A stretch of 64,000 nt of DNA from Prostheceraeus crozeri (Eukaryota > Platyhelminthes > Polycladida > Euryleptidae): NCBI GenBank assembly GCA_907163375.1, contig CAJQUW010010284.1:186001-250000 (forward strand), in the 5' to 3' direction. The translations under genes were made by a program, and so were the position numbers. Below are positions 35,316 through 47,351 of the stretch, one piece after another (the first letter of the stretch is position 1; every line of letters starts with the position of its first letter). The notes beneath the pieces were generated by a model. That model saw nothing but the letters and a program-made list of their open reading frames with translations. It did no database searches and was not told the origin of the DNA.

Positions 35316-36109
35316 TACGGTGTCCCCAAATCAAGATTTAGATTAAGAAAGTATTGCATGAGCCAAACATGTTTTTTCGGAATCCCCGACCCTTCTGGAT
35401 CACGTTATACCAAGGTAGTTGAACTCAAGAAAGCATTTGAAATTTCCATTTTTACGTCATCCTTTGTTCAAAGAATTGTTGAGATGGGATGTAGTAAGAG
35501 ATTTTCTCCATTTTTTCCATTCCTACTAGAGTAGAAATAATTAGAATATATATTCGATTAATGAAATTAAAATAATTTCTGAAATCATCAAATAGTATCT
35601 CAACATTGCTATACTACTTGTAAAATACCTGTGTACTGATCAAGAATGAATTAACTTTCGCCGTTAAGGAGCTAATATACATATCAGCACGTAAAATAAA
35701 CTTCATCAAAATAATTGAATAAAATTCAATGAATTTAATTTCTGAAAGTCTGTAGTAGTATTTCAACCTTACTAAAAAAACCTTACTTATAAAATGCATT
35801 TATTGATGTTAAGTCAATAGTAACACTTGATATACTACTTCTGCGGATTTAAGGAGGAGTAAGAATAGTAATTGGAATGTTTTGACTATAAGTAGATACT
35901 TAGAAACATGTTGAGATATAAAGAGCAGGCCCTATTTAGCCAAAAATGGCTTCCATTTTGAATATTGGCCACTTAAAAAAACTGAGCAAAAATAAATAAA
36001 GAATTTTCCTTTTGACAGTTATGTGATCCAGAAGGGTAGGGGATCACGAAAAAACATGTTGGCCCATGGTATATTTTCTTGATATAAATCTTGATTTGGG
36101 ACACCGTGA
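35316..36109. mobile_element. non-autonomous DNA transposon with ~95-bp inverted ends
   Basis: The left end ACGGTGTCCCCAAATCAAGA and the reverse complement of the right end, CACGGTGTCCCAAATCAAGA, stay similar for about 95 bp (AACATGTTTTTTCG, CCCTTCTGGATCAC in both). It is 794 bp long and has no transposase. It may use a TA target, but the flanks are not decisive, so the superfamily is left open. Confidence 0.7.
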
Positions 36110-36322
36110 TGCGTAAAGGCGATCTATTGTGAGTAGTTTTATTTAATTACTTTTGTGTATAAAGAGAATTGATAATAGCCGTGAATTTTTCCATGCACAC
36201 TAATAAGCTGTCGCTACCTTTCCATTGTAAACCAGGAAGCCGCCATCGTTTAGAACCGTTGTATTCATGACAACACATGTCCACGGCGCTCTATTATATT
36301 CAGTGTCCATGTTCGTTCTAGT

Positions 36323-37846
36323 CAAGGTTGCTTAGGTTGTGGACCCAAAGGCTTGGCTGTCAAATCCAAGCCCAACCGAAACCCTACCCTAAAAGACCAA
36401 GTAAAACTTCTGCTATCTGTGTAAATCTAATATTTTCCATGGTGTTTTTTTCGACATTATTTCATATTTTCCATTTAGCATCTAACCTACTACTGTATTG
36501 TTACTGTCACACAGCCACAGCGCTAAGCTGTTAAAAAAGCGGTTAAAATTTTCTTAACCGATCAAATATGTTAAAATTAGTCAAAAAGCTTAACTATGCC
36601 TCACGTTGGAGTGTGAGAGTTGTTGACTGACTAATCGAGCGAATTATCATCAAGCATCCATTTACATGTGCGTAGGCCTACTTAATCCATTAGAAAATTT
36701 TTTCATCAAAATAGTAAAACTGAACGACGTGTACCCTATAAAGGGACGAAAATTCGCCTTGTATTTTTCTTTAATTATTATAAATCGGATTCTATGACCA
36801 CATATTTTTTGATCAAACCAATATTTTAATGTTAATGAAACAAAAACAAGGCATTGAGTAATTGTCGGGAAGTGTTAGAATTTTCACTCAGTCAGAGTTG
36901 TAGTGTAAAAACAACATTGCGTTTGCCGTTTCCTTCGTTAAACGCATTCTTTTTTATCGAATATGTTTGCATACGACGAGAACAAGCGTTCACTACTCGT
37001 CGATGCAGCCTGAACTGTGTGGTACCTTTTGGCGAGTTCATGCAGTTTTGGAAAAGAACATCCAATTGTCTTCCACCAATCCAGCGGTCAACTTCGAGAT
37101 TCGAGGCAATTAACTCGTAATTGTGTATTTCTTGAGCGCGCGTTTGTCTGCCTTTTTGGATGTGAAGAGCATGGATATACGACATATTTAGTTTATAATG
37201 GATTAGTGTTAGGATGCTTGGTTGAATTTTCATAAAAGATAAGTATTTCTATCTAACCGCGGTTAAGCGGTTGCGCAAATTAACCGGTTAACCGGTGAAC
37301 CGCTGCAATCCCTGGTGGGCTGTAATTCTCTCTCGAGAAGAAGAGCCAGTCAGTCACAGATTCTTGGAAAAGAGGGAATCATAGCTATCTGGCTGATGAT
37401 CATCAAGTTCATGATTCATTGTTCCACAAGCAAAATGCATTTCGCTTGGCTTGGTGGGGTGATACAGAACCTAAGCCTGACTAGCAAGCCCATCCATACC
37501 CGGCTACTTATAGCCTAGATACAGAATGACAGAATGACTCATATGAACAGGCCTAGACACAGTGCCGCTGCATGACACGGTCACTATATTGCCAGGTTAA
37601 GGCGTAGGTATATATGGTATAATTTATGTGTTATAGGCCTATGATAATGGTATGGAGCCTATGGTAGCTACAATTTTGCGTCATGTTAGGTTTGGATGTG
37701 GAGCCCAAGCCCTCTATGGACCTAGGATGCTATTCTACGGTTAGTCTTGGGTCATCAAAATTCTTACTTGGGTTGCTTGGGCCTTGGAGAAAACCCAAGC
37801 CGCTTGGCTTGATGTGACCCAACCCACAAGCCCTATAGCAACCTTG
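36323..37846. mobile_element. CAAGGTTGCT-ended transposon carrying an inner insertion
   Basis: The left end CAAGGTTGCTTAGG and the reverse complement of the right end, CAAGGTTGCTATAGG, are followed by TTGTGG and TTGGGT/CCCAAG-rich subterminal sequence. Similar CCCAAG-rich fragments are at about 2345-2427 and 42735-42820. The copy is split by the element at about 36512-37314. The 8-bp flanks do not match well. Confidence 0.5.
36512..37314. mobile_element. hAT-like element nested in the CAAGGTTGCT transposon
   Basis: The right end reads GCTGCAATCCCTG preceded by a dense AACCGGTTAACCGG tract. The left end has degenerate counterparts (AGCTGTTAAAAAAGCGGTTA). CAGGGATTGCAGCGGTTAACCGGTT-type ends are typical of one hAT group. 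A minus-strand ORF (36892-37233, 113 aa) has no recognised domain. No target duplication was seen, so the left boundary is approximate. Confidence 0.5.
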
Positions 37847-38585
37847 TAATCTAGATCTTTATTGTAATAGAGCATCGGATTTCTGATTATACTATTAATA
37901 AGATTGCATGCAAGTCAAAGTATGTCGTTTACGGAGAGAGCTGTCACATCGCTCTGATGATTACACCGTTAAGATTGCTAAAAATGACGTCTTATTCTTT
38001 AGAGATCAATAGCAAAGTAAATTGTGACTCAGAAGTGTTAGCAGAAAAGAGTTAAAGCGCTTAACTTTCAGCAGGAGAATTCTACGGTTGCATGCTGTAA
38101 GAAGTAGAAACACTGTCACCGTTGGCTGCTGATTTTGACAATGACTGGTTGAGTTGTTTAATGAGTCAAACAAATAAACGTGGGCTCGGATGACAAACAT
38201 TTGGAAAAAAATAGATCGCTAACCAGGAGATATTAGATCAAATTCTATCAGGGCAAGATGGATGACCTAGTGTCGTCCATTGCAGCTAACAGGAACAGTT
38301 ACAGAACTATGTAACATTAAACACTGTCACGCAAGTGAGGTAGGTTGAAAATTCAGCGGAGAGAATTAAATTCTCGTTAAATTCCGGGCAATATTCCAAA
38401 GGTGCTCGCGATGCGTTCTTCGTTAAAAATACAGAATTATTCGAAGAAATAAGCTTTTTTGTGCAAAGCTTAGTCACATCAAACTAATTTATTTCGATAA
38501 TTAAGTTCGTCGATAAGATGATTGACGGTCATTTTCAATTAACTTATCGGAGGAATTAATTTCAACAGTCGTTAATACTTACATA
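37847..38585. other. non-coding stretch
   Basis: Nothing recognised. Confidence 0.3.
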
Positions 38586-39270
38586 CAGTCGATGCTGGCT
38601 GTAAAGAACCTCGCCAGATCCATGTAAAAGGTTCGGTATGGGGAGGAAGGAGATATAAAATTATTGAGGTCAAATATGCAGCTGATTTTAAATTGTGCCG
38701 TCTTAAGTATACTGGGTATATTCTTTTTTGACCTCTTATCTTTAGAAACAGACTTGAAAAAAAAATTTAGAAAACTTACGTTTTTGCCATTTTTGATAAA
38801 TGTCTTTCAAGCTTCAAATGATCGAATGAATGAAAAACACGCACTACAATTACATGCGGTGTAATATGCATTACACATGTACATTACATGGCAAGATTTT
38901 CTAATACATAGCAATTCATGCTCATGACTTGCCGTTGCATTCTAGCAGACGTCACTCTATTCACTGATAATTGAAATAGTGGATAGAGAATCTTTCTACT
39001 TTTGATCTGACTTCCAATACAATTTAGCTTTATCGGTTTTATAGATTTGATCACGAGTAGTGTTTGTTTACAATGAGACGAGTCAGTTCGGGAAGACAAA
39101 AGTCAAGCGCTTCATTTTCGCATGATCTGGATTTAACAATATATTCTTAACAATATATTCTTATTTAGTCGATTCCTATTGAAAATAATAAAGCAATTTG
39201 GGTCCATGGATAAGGTTCGTCATAGGCGAAAATTCGTTATAGAAGGGTTCGTTACAGCGAGTTTCGACTG
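38586..39270. mobile_element. pogo-like MITE
   Basis: The right end, reverse complemented, is CAGTCGAAACTCGCTGTAAC followed by GAACC. The left end is CAGTCGATGCTGGCTGTAAA followed by GAACC. CAGTCGAAAC...TAACGAA ends are characteristic of pogo/Tigger-type elements. TA precedes the left end (38584-38585), but TG follows the right, suggesting one mutated TA duplication. GTTCGTTA/TTCGTTATA motifs repeat inside the right end. There is no transposase in 685 bp. Confidence 0.65.
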
Positions 39271-40281
39271 TGTTATCACAGATCATGCTGCTTAAAAACA
39301 ATACTATTTTAAAACATTCACATGAATAATCATCTTCCCCATCCGCGCAATATAAGTATCTTCAACGATAATTGTGATGACGCAGGAGGAAAACCCCTCT
39401 TGGAGATGTTATGAAAGTCTTCTCTGATCAGACGATCTTGTTTGTGACATGGCTTGAAACTCTCAGATCCTGACCGCTATTCCATGTCATTCCTCACTGA
39501 GTCACGCGGCCAGATGTAGATCTAATTATGTGTGTGTTATAATCCTCCAATTTCATTACTATAGAATTTTTGTTTGAAGATCTTGGAACTTTGAATTGGT
39601 AAAATTTCGAAATTGCAAAGAGATGGAAAGTAGATATCGCAAATTATGATATTAGTGTTCTGTTTATCCTAATAAATTGTCAAACATTTTCACAGTCACG
39701 CCAATTGAGACCCAACGAGGATTTTCTTCTTCACAATTGCATTTCATATGCCTTGACTTGTCACCGTCATTACCTTCGTCAGACCCCTCGTGATCACCAA
39801 TTAGATGAAATGTATTTAAGAAATATCATTGGCAAGTGAATCACTTCTCCACCTAGCGCAAAAGACAATCTATCAGTCAAATTTAAATCAACGCATCCTT
39901 GGATGTCTGATGTTTTTCATGTAGACACGGATAATGCGACAAATTCATTAAAATGAGGACAAATTTTGTGCAATTCGAAGTATGTGACAGCTAGCAATTT
40001 TTATGATGGGAAGCTTGATATTTGCGAGGACCTATTAAGCAAGGTTCATCAGCAATTGAATTGCAATGAAACTGGGCTAAATATTGAATTGCAATTTTGT
40101 TCGCAGAAGCAACAAATTAATTGAATTATTTAATATCATCATTTAAATTGGTTAATTCCTAATATTAGACTTTCGCGTTTGATATTTTACTTGAAAGTTT
40201 TGGACTACATTCAGCCTAAACAGCCGTTCATTTCAGTTTACACATTGTTATTCATGAAGTCCCAAACACAGAGTTAGTATG
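39271..40281. other. non-coding stretch
   Basis: Nothing recognised. Confidence 0.3.
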
Positions 40282-40869
40282 TAGGTAGAGCATCCACTCA
40301 AAAAAGTATCTGTATAAAGTGAAAATTTATATATGAAAAGATTCAGTTTTTTGCGGAGATTATGTTCCTGTGGTCCAAAACATTATTTAAGCAGTTCTAA
40401 AAAAGTCAAAATTTTGCCTATTTATATACTACCGAGATGACTCCTCTATGTAAGTAGTATGCAACAAGTTGGATATCAAAAGGAATGAATATTTGATAAT
40501 AAGCATTAAGGGAATTCATGATCCGTTTTATAATGGAAGTCTTCATGAAAAAGTCGACATCTTATTGTGCTCTCATGGTTGAAATTTCATATTTTTATTT
40601 CATGAAAGCAATAGCAGGTCATCGAGTTGCCAATTTAACAAACATTACCTCTCCAAGCCTGTCATGACACAGACAATCTGTAAAATGATGTCATTTCCTT
40701 CTGCTTTGCTATCATGATCAGTCAATTCCTTTGTAATTTCTTCAAAACTGTATAAATGTGCATATCTCACATTTGGAAACAATTCCGATTGTATCACCCT
40801 TGAGTTCATTTAATAAAATCGAAAGTGTATACACATTGGGGATTTAATAAATGCGGAGTTACAACTCTA
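40282..40869 (-). mobile_element. TAGGTAGAGTG-family transposon, copy b (inverted)
   Basis: It aligns with copy a (8523-9309) in reverse: CAAAAAAGTATCTGTATAAA, AAAGATTCAGTTTTTTGCG and CAACAAGTTGGATATCAAAA are shared near the left end, and GGATTTAATAAATGCGGAGT near the right. It is about 200 bp shorter than copy a through internal deletion. A separate terminal fragment, GAATGCGGAGTTGCCACTCT then ACCTA, lies at 41107-41134. Confidence 0.75.
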
Positions 40870-43569
40870 TGGTTCTTAACATTTTTGATGTGCCCAAAAC
40901 TTGCAGATGTTCGTTAGCGTTTCGGTGCACCGGTCCGAAAATCGCTTCAAGCAGAAGAGCCGGTGCACTGTTACACAGCCCTAGTTCAAAGGAAATGAAA
41001 ATGGCCGACAATCCTGCAGCTACCTTCCAGTTGACAACCACTGAAGGACGATATGGTTCCGTTCCGTTGCCATGACAACGCTTCAGTCTGCCAGAGTGTC
41101 TTCTTTGATGAATGCGGAGTTGCCACTCTACCTAATATACTTAATCTATGGTTCCACTGTACCGACTATGATATGCAGGAACACAGCAAATCGTCATTTC
41201 CAGTTGTGAGCACTCGCTACCTGAGACAGAAGCGACTGGAGTGACGATTTTGGTGTAGGAACATAGAGCAACTGTGTTACCAAGCAAGTATTTTAGTACC
41301 TTGTACTATCTGTGAATTTAAGCTCGGTAATTCCAGCACTCTTCTGTTTAGAAACCAGCTTAGCACAGCAAGCTTTATCAAGCAAAGTAGATGAATTCAT
41401 TTGCATTTTTCTGGACAACAACTTTCTCCAGGATACGATATGAGATAAAGAAAACGATCTTGTATTTTATTACATTATCTCAGCTTCCTCATGGGATCAG
41501 GATACAAGTCCTGCCGAAATTTACATAAACTTTGAATGAAACATCTTTGAAGACTAGAATTAATGCATTTGCGGTAAAAAACATGAGAGGAGAAAACATG
41601 GATTAATTTATAAGTAAGATGAATTTGAAGCCGAATGTTTATCAATGATTCTGAGAAAGTGACGCTACGCTTTGAAATTGTCAATCCATTCCAATTAATG
41701 AGTATTTTCGTCCAAGCAAGCATTTCCCAAGCGTATCAAGTAGAGAAAGGGTCGAAGCGTCAAAAAAGTTTCCCACAAATGCCTTCCAAACATTGCACTG
41801 TCCTGATAGCTAGGAGTCACATGAATAATGCAAGCATCTATCGAGGACATTGTTATGCCATTTAGAGAATGAAATTCGACGAGCATGGGATGACCTCATG
41901 CGGGAAAATGTTCAAAATCTTCCAGGAAGGATAATTTTGACGGTCATGTGAGGCGATATCCAAGCTTTCTGGGATTCTAACCATTCCTGGCGGGGTAGGC
42001 AGATTCGGATCCTTGTCGCAGTTCTGCCGTTGTCTTCATAAAACTGACCCATCAAAGCTGCGCTATTGCGGCTTTTAGTTTCAGTGTATCGTAAAATTGC
42101 TCCAAAAATCGTTCAGTGAACGGTGAAATATGTGACCTTCTTTAAAACTTCATTTTTCGGACCTCTCAATCTTTCCACTTTATGCAGACATTTCAATTTC
42201 ACAGTGCAAGTACATGTATTACGTTATATAGCTTTCTTTGGTTTAACCTACATTGACTGACTGTCTGAAGATCTTTGATTTATTCATGATTGAATTACAC
42301 GTTGCTCATACATTTTGCCATTCAGAAATATAAACTGACTTAGTAAATAGCAAAGTTGCGTGTCGAGTGAATCGTCAAACAAATTTAGAATACGAAATGG
42401 GAATTAATTCATTTTTGGATAAATGTCGGCTATTACAGACAGTTTAGGGGTGCGAAGATATAAAATGCATGAAATATAGAAAAATTCAATATGCACAAAT
42501 GCAACAAAATACATGTAAGCTTGCAGCAATTACAATATGTACGAACGTTCAATGAGCGGTATTCTCAAGACCTAAATGTAACATCCAATCATCACAAGCA
42601 TTTCTTATTAAAATATTCTGTGAATTGAGTGAAAAATTGATTAAAAATTAGAACTTCATGCTCTTATCATGTAGTTCTCCTAAGATTCAAATAAAAAATG
42701 TCAAATTTATAACTTGACTTGTGTAGGTCCTAAATGCAGCATTAATAGTGCTGCAGACCCAAGTTTTGTATCACTTAGCCAAGTTTGACCCAAAACCCAA
42801 GGTTCAACTTTGCACACACTCTATCATACGAAATCTCCAGGAATAGGTGGATTATGTCTTGAAATTCACTGAATTCTTAGTGGGCACAATTTGTTGTTGA
42901 AATATTTCAATATCATGAATGCATTTTAATCAAAGTTTACACTGCTTATATCAAAGTTGAACTCAGTCTCCTTGCTTACTGCTTTCATTTTATAATGATG
43001 ACGTCTCACGACATTTTTTTTGTTAAGTAGAGATTTCCATGATGAGAAGACATTAATTTGTGAAGAAGTCACTTGCTCATCATCTTGAACGTGCTTTTGT
43101 CATCAAGCCATAGAATGCAGTGTTGGCATTTTTTGATACATGGAAGTCAATCGATATCCTCAGCTGTACTATGTCAGCTGACAATGCAACCGCGTCTCTA
43201 ATGAGCTCATTATCTTTGCCATCAATGATGGAGCACTTTTCTTCTCCAGGAACTCATTCTATGGCAACAAACAAGGACAAGAGAGTAGGAATGTGTTGAT
43301 GAACAAGTTTCATATGATAGTCATGTAATTTGCATAGAGATGATGAATGGACAAAATCGTAGCTCTGTAATCAGTAAGGAAACTGCAAATATGAAGACTT
43401 CAACCGTAGACTGATATTCCAACAGGAGTCTTGCTCACCAACATTTCTCGCATACAAATCTTATTCCTGTTTTTTTCAAGTTTGTAGGACCGAAAAGGAA
43501 TTTGTAACGATCAATTATTGAATATGCATCTCCGTTATTCATCGGACTTTCCAAGAGAGACGCACATAG
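40870..43569. other. non-coding stretch with repeat scraps
   Basis: It contains the terminal scrap at 41107-41134 and a CCCAAG-rich scrap at about 42735-42820 (related to 2345-2427 and 36323-37846). ORFs up to 82 codons show no motif. Confidence 0.35.
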
Positions 43570-43975
43570 GCTTGAAATGTTGCAAACCAGATTTCATCGA
43601 CTTTTGTGTGGCCGACATTGTACAAATGACTGTCTTCAACCTCTTGAGGAAAAGAGAAAAATTTCGACAGCTAAATTGTATAGAACAGCCTCAAATGAGA
43701 ATCACATTTTGAATAAATTTCTGTGTGAAATCTCCACTTCGGGACGCTTCCTATTACCAAGAGTATCCACTATTCTCAGACTCCATTCTTTTTGTGTAAA
43801 AGGTGCAACTTTTCTCAATGATCAATTTACGCGCACGAGTATTGCATGAGACTTCTACTTAATGACTGCTTACTTGATGAATCTCTTTTGTATCACTTAA
43901 TGACTTCACTACTCGAAATGTACGATTTTCATTTATCTGGAAATAAACGCATATTATTATTATTGTTATATATCC
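43570..43975 (+). mobile_element. LINE (CR1/L2-like) 3' end with ATT-rich tail
   Basis: The ORF gives LQTRFHRLLCGRHC, LEEKRKISTAKLY and FLLPRVSTILRLHSFCVKGA, comparable to LEKIQKRCHRIIC and ETVRRRQTFIPIATMLYNKS in the LINE at 12.5-13.8 kb. It ends at a stop near 43849. The 3' UTR shares TGTACGATTTTCATTT and then AATAAACGCAT with that LINE, and closes with ATTATTATTATTG, a microsatellite-type tail usual for CR1/L2 elements. Confidence 0.7.
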
Positions 43976-44950
43976 GAATTCTACTGTATTTGTGATGAAT
44001 TACTGCAAGTATATTGAATTACCTGCTGCATTATACTATCAGCAACTTGCTATGGGCCTATAGTCTTCAGGAAGAGATAAATCATGACCCCGCCGCCATT
44101 ATCAAATGAAGTTCAGATCATTTATGCAATATGCATCGATTAATGAAATGAAATCTGTTTCATCGTAAAGTGCAATCCGCGAGGCTTTTCGAGGACTCTG
44201 GTCAAACGGCACGTCGCAAATATACATAAATTATGAAAAACGGTTGATAAATCGTGAAAAAAGGTCACCAAAGCTCGTCATACACCGTTACCACCATTCC
44301 TAGAGGCGACAATCATCAACGTCACAAGACCCAAATTGTGTGTACAAAAGCAGTTATTGATGACGCTCGCCCTACCGTGGATCTGACTTCTGACCTTTGA
44401 CTTTAACTCGCTTTCTTTCATTTCTTTTTGTATATAAACGTTTTTCATGATTTATCTGTAAATACGACGTACCGCTTGACGAGAATCGTTGAAGGCCTCG
44501 CAGATTACACTTTACGATGAAACAGTTGTTTTGTCTCCAATTCGTATACAATGCTAAATCGGCCTCACGTTGCTTCAAAGAAAATCTTTTCAATTCATTG
44601 AAACTTGAACAAGTAAAAGGATACTTGATCCAATCAAACCCAATCTCACATCAGTAAGCTTCTACGTGAGCTGACCTTTCATTAACTTGAGTAATTTTCT
44701 ATGTCTGATTTTATCATCAGTACAGACTTCAATCATGTCATTCTGATTGAATACGATCTTCCTAATTTAATAGCTTATCTTAGATCCCAATCTATCGCTT
44801 CAAATGTTGATTCAAAATTGATCCCAGTACCAATAATTAAACCGCAAATGTCAAATTCATCAATTTTTAAGCAGAAAACAAATTTCTTGGCACAACTAGG
44901 TAGCGAACAGCAGAGCAATTGGCCTATTGTGACGCAATGACTTCATGTGA
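43976..44950. other. stretch with one fold-back (44155-44528)
   Basis: Apart from the fold-back listed separately, nothing was recognised. An ORF at 44701-44940 (79 aa) has no motif. Confidence 0.3.
44155..44528. repeat. fold-back element
   Basis: Arms of about 90 bp (44155-44244 and 44440-44528) pair with roughly 80% identity. Shared blocks are CTGTTTCATCGTAAAGTG, GCGAGGC, and ATTATGAAAAACG or its ATCATGAAAAACG variant next to the loop. The loop is about 195 bp. Confidence 0.65.
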
Positions 44951-44951
44951 A

Positions 44952-45716
44952 CAGGGCCAGGCGGATTCCGCGGCACGATACGTTAAATTCCGCTAAATTC
45001 CGCTCGAAAAATTATTCCATATATCAAGACATCTTATCGAAAAACAAGACCACTTTTGAATAGTAATTCATATATTCTGAGTCGACTGGTGAAGTCCGTT
45101 TTCTGTTCCAAGGACGTTCACCATTCAAAATCCGAGTATGTACACACCGCTCGAAAAAATGATTCCAATTTACTGACGATTTATATAAAAAGGCTATTAT
45201 TCAAGATAAACAGAAGGCAATTTTCAAGCATATAACGAATTTTATTGACTACGCAAGTTATGTAAACAAAATGTGTCTAAAATGTAAGCGTCTTAAAAAC
45301 TATTGTAATAGGCATACAGTAAACCAGAGGCGTTTTCGCCGCTAAGAGACTGTCGTAGCGGAGAAAAGATATTGTTGTAGCAGGAGAAGCTCCGTTCCAC
45401 CTCAGCTGAACTGATCTTCATCCAAATACAGTCCAGAGCGAACTTGGGCAGCAAGGGAAGTTCACATGAATGGCTACGCCACCAAATATCCAACTGCATT
45501 TCAGGATATCCTTCTTCTGGGTGTGGCCGCAGACAGATTGCTGTGTAGTTTGCCCACTCATTCAACAAGGCGCTCAATGGATCGTCGAGACCTGGTATCG
45601 AAGAATAATCGACGATGACGATTCCGCATATTTCCGCTTATAACTGATTATTCCGCATATTTCCGCACGAAATTGTATTTTCCGCATTTACCGCGCACGG
45701 AATCCGCCTGGCCCTG
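44952..45716 (-). mobile_element. hAT transposon, internally deleted, with transposase C-terminus
   Basis: The ends are CAGGGCCAGGCGGATTCCG and its perfect inverted copy. The target duplication CATGTGAA is perfect (44944-44951 and 45717-45724). TTCCGC motifs are repeated inside both ends. On the minus strand, 45577-45293 encodes 94 residues ending in the hAT C-terminal dimerisation block: PLLPKFALDCIWMKISSAEV, then ERSFSCYNNIFSPLRQSLS (family form P.L..LA...L.I..SS...ERSFS......R..L). The zinc finger and catalytic core are gone, so the copy would need a transposase in trans. Confidence 0.93.
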
Positions 45717-45724
45717 CATGTGAA

Positions 45725-46431
45725 CCATCCCTTCATCAGCACGCGGACGCTGCTTAGAGACGTGCAGCGCTCAAGAAAACGCGAAAAATAAAAGAAATAA
45801 GCGAAAGACACAAGATAGTCACACCATCTCATGAGGATGACCTAGAAATCATCAGCTTCATGAGGGGTGAACGATTACTAATGGGATCTTTGTAGCTCTG
45901 ATTAGGGGATCCTTAATTCAAGAAGAATTCTTTGAACTGACGATGCGATTCGTGTGTTGATGCTGAATGCTCATGTAAGTGCAAAATCGAATAACAAAAT
46001 GACTCTGATACCAGGTGAATAATCTGCGCGCTATGAAAGTAACGATGCCCTGTACCAGGTTCAGAAACCACCGGCAGGCCGGTTAATTTAATTATACCCC
46101 TGTCGACCGGTGACGACATTTAGTGTGGAATAAATTGCTTCGTTAATCTTTGCCTTTTCGATTCCCACAAGTAAACAGATCCTGTTCATCCTCGAATCCC
46201 ATAAAGATGTAATCGCTGTGTGATAAATATGTAATCCGCCTTTACACAAACTTCGCATCATACATCAAGCCTTAACAATGGGAGCTCTCTCATCTCCCGT
46301 AAGCCACGCTAAGCGCTCTGTATTCACTCTTCACCGCCCCCCATATGATGGCTACAAGTCATTGTTAGTCGTTTATTCACCTATGCAGCAAGGCATTAAG
46401 GAAAATGTGAGTCGTTTGTTGGTCGCGTGCC
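45725..46431. other. non-coding stretch
   Basis: Nothing recognised. Confidence 0.3.
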
Positions 46432-47351
46432 TCATTGAAATTCACAGAGTGAAGTGAGTTGTCGAGCCGAGAAAAGACCATATTTGTGAAGCGATTCATC
46501 ATGCCTTGTGAGAGCCTTTTCTGTGCAACTCATCAAGTCATGCTGAGAATAACCTCTAGATTTCATGATATTTAGTGTCTTGTTAGTTTTGTGTACAGCG
46601 TCTTGTAACTTCGAGCATATTCTACAATATCTGACTACCTGCGACGCGAAAACATGAAGGGCCATCTGTAATGGGATCATGCTCTCCGGAAAAGTCAGCT
46701 GCACCACAGAGAAAGAGAAGTCATCTACCTTGTGATATACTGAAGTTCTCAAGCTGTTCTGTGAGATTTGTATTTCCACATCAAGGTAAACTACCTCTTT
46801 GTTGCTATCACCATTTCTCTGCGTCAACAAGTCAGGTGGATAAATTCTTTGAATCAACGAATTAAAGTGTTTATAATTGACAACGCATATATCGTCTATG
46901 TATCTTGATGTAGGTGATAACAAGCGTGCTAAATGATATTTCTTAGTTTTTATCAAATTTTGCATTCCTATTGCAAGAGGAATAGGTCAGCTAGGAGTGG
47001 ACTGGAATTTCCTCCCATTGGAATGCCTTTAATCTGCCTGAAAACTAAATTACCGAATGTGACGTAGGTCTGTGATAATAGGAAATGTATGGCTTCTTTT
47101 AACTTCTGTTTATCAAAACAGTGATAACCATTATATTTTTTCATTGAGAAAAAGGACTTATCATATCCAATGCAAATAAATTTTCTATTTGAGGAATTAA
47201 ACACCAAATCCATAATAGCGACTATATGATCTTCAAACAATTTTTGATCAAGATTCGTATATAAGGTTGAAAAATCGAAAACTTGCAATGAATGAACTTG
47301 TAAGTCATCAGAACGAGACATTTGTAGAGATAGAAAAATGCAATAATGCAT
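46432..47351 (-). mobile_element. Penelope-like or related reverse transcriptase fragment, distinct lineage
   Basis: Two adjoining minus-strand frames hold DFSTLYTNLDQKLF (motif A), KGIPMGGNSSPLLADLFLL and SRYIDDICVVNY (catalytic YIDD), followed by VYLDVEIQIS, FPESMIPLQMALHVFASQ and a terminal helix-rich part. The motif set is unlike the LINEs here and unlike the 17-22 kb pair. It matches a DFSTLYTN-type RT found widely in marine invertebrates, which I place near Penelope-like elements. No GIY-YIG part was seen downstream. The copy is interrupted and 5' truncated. Confidence 0.7.
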
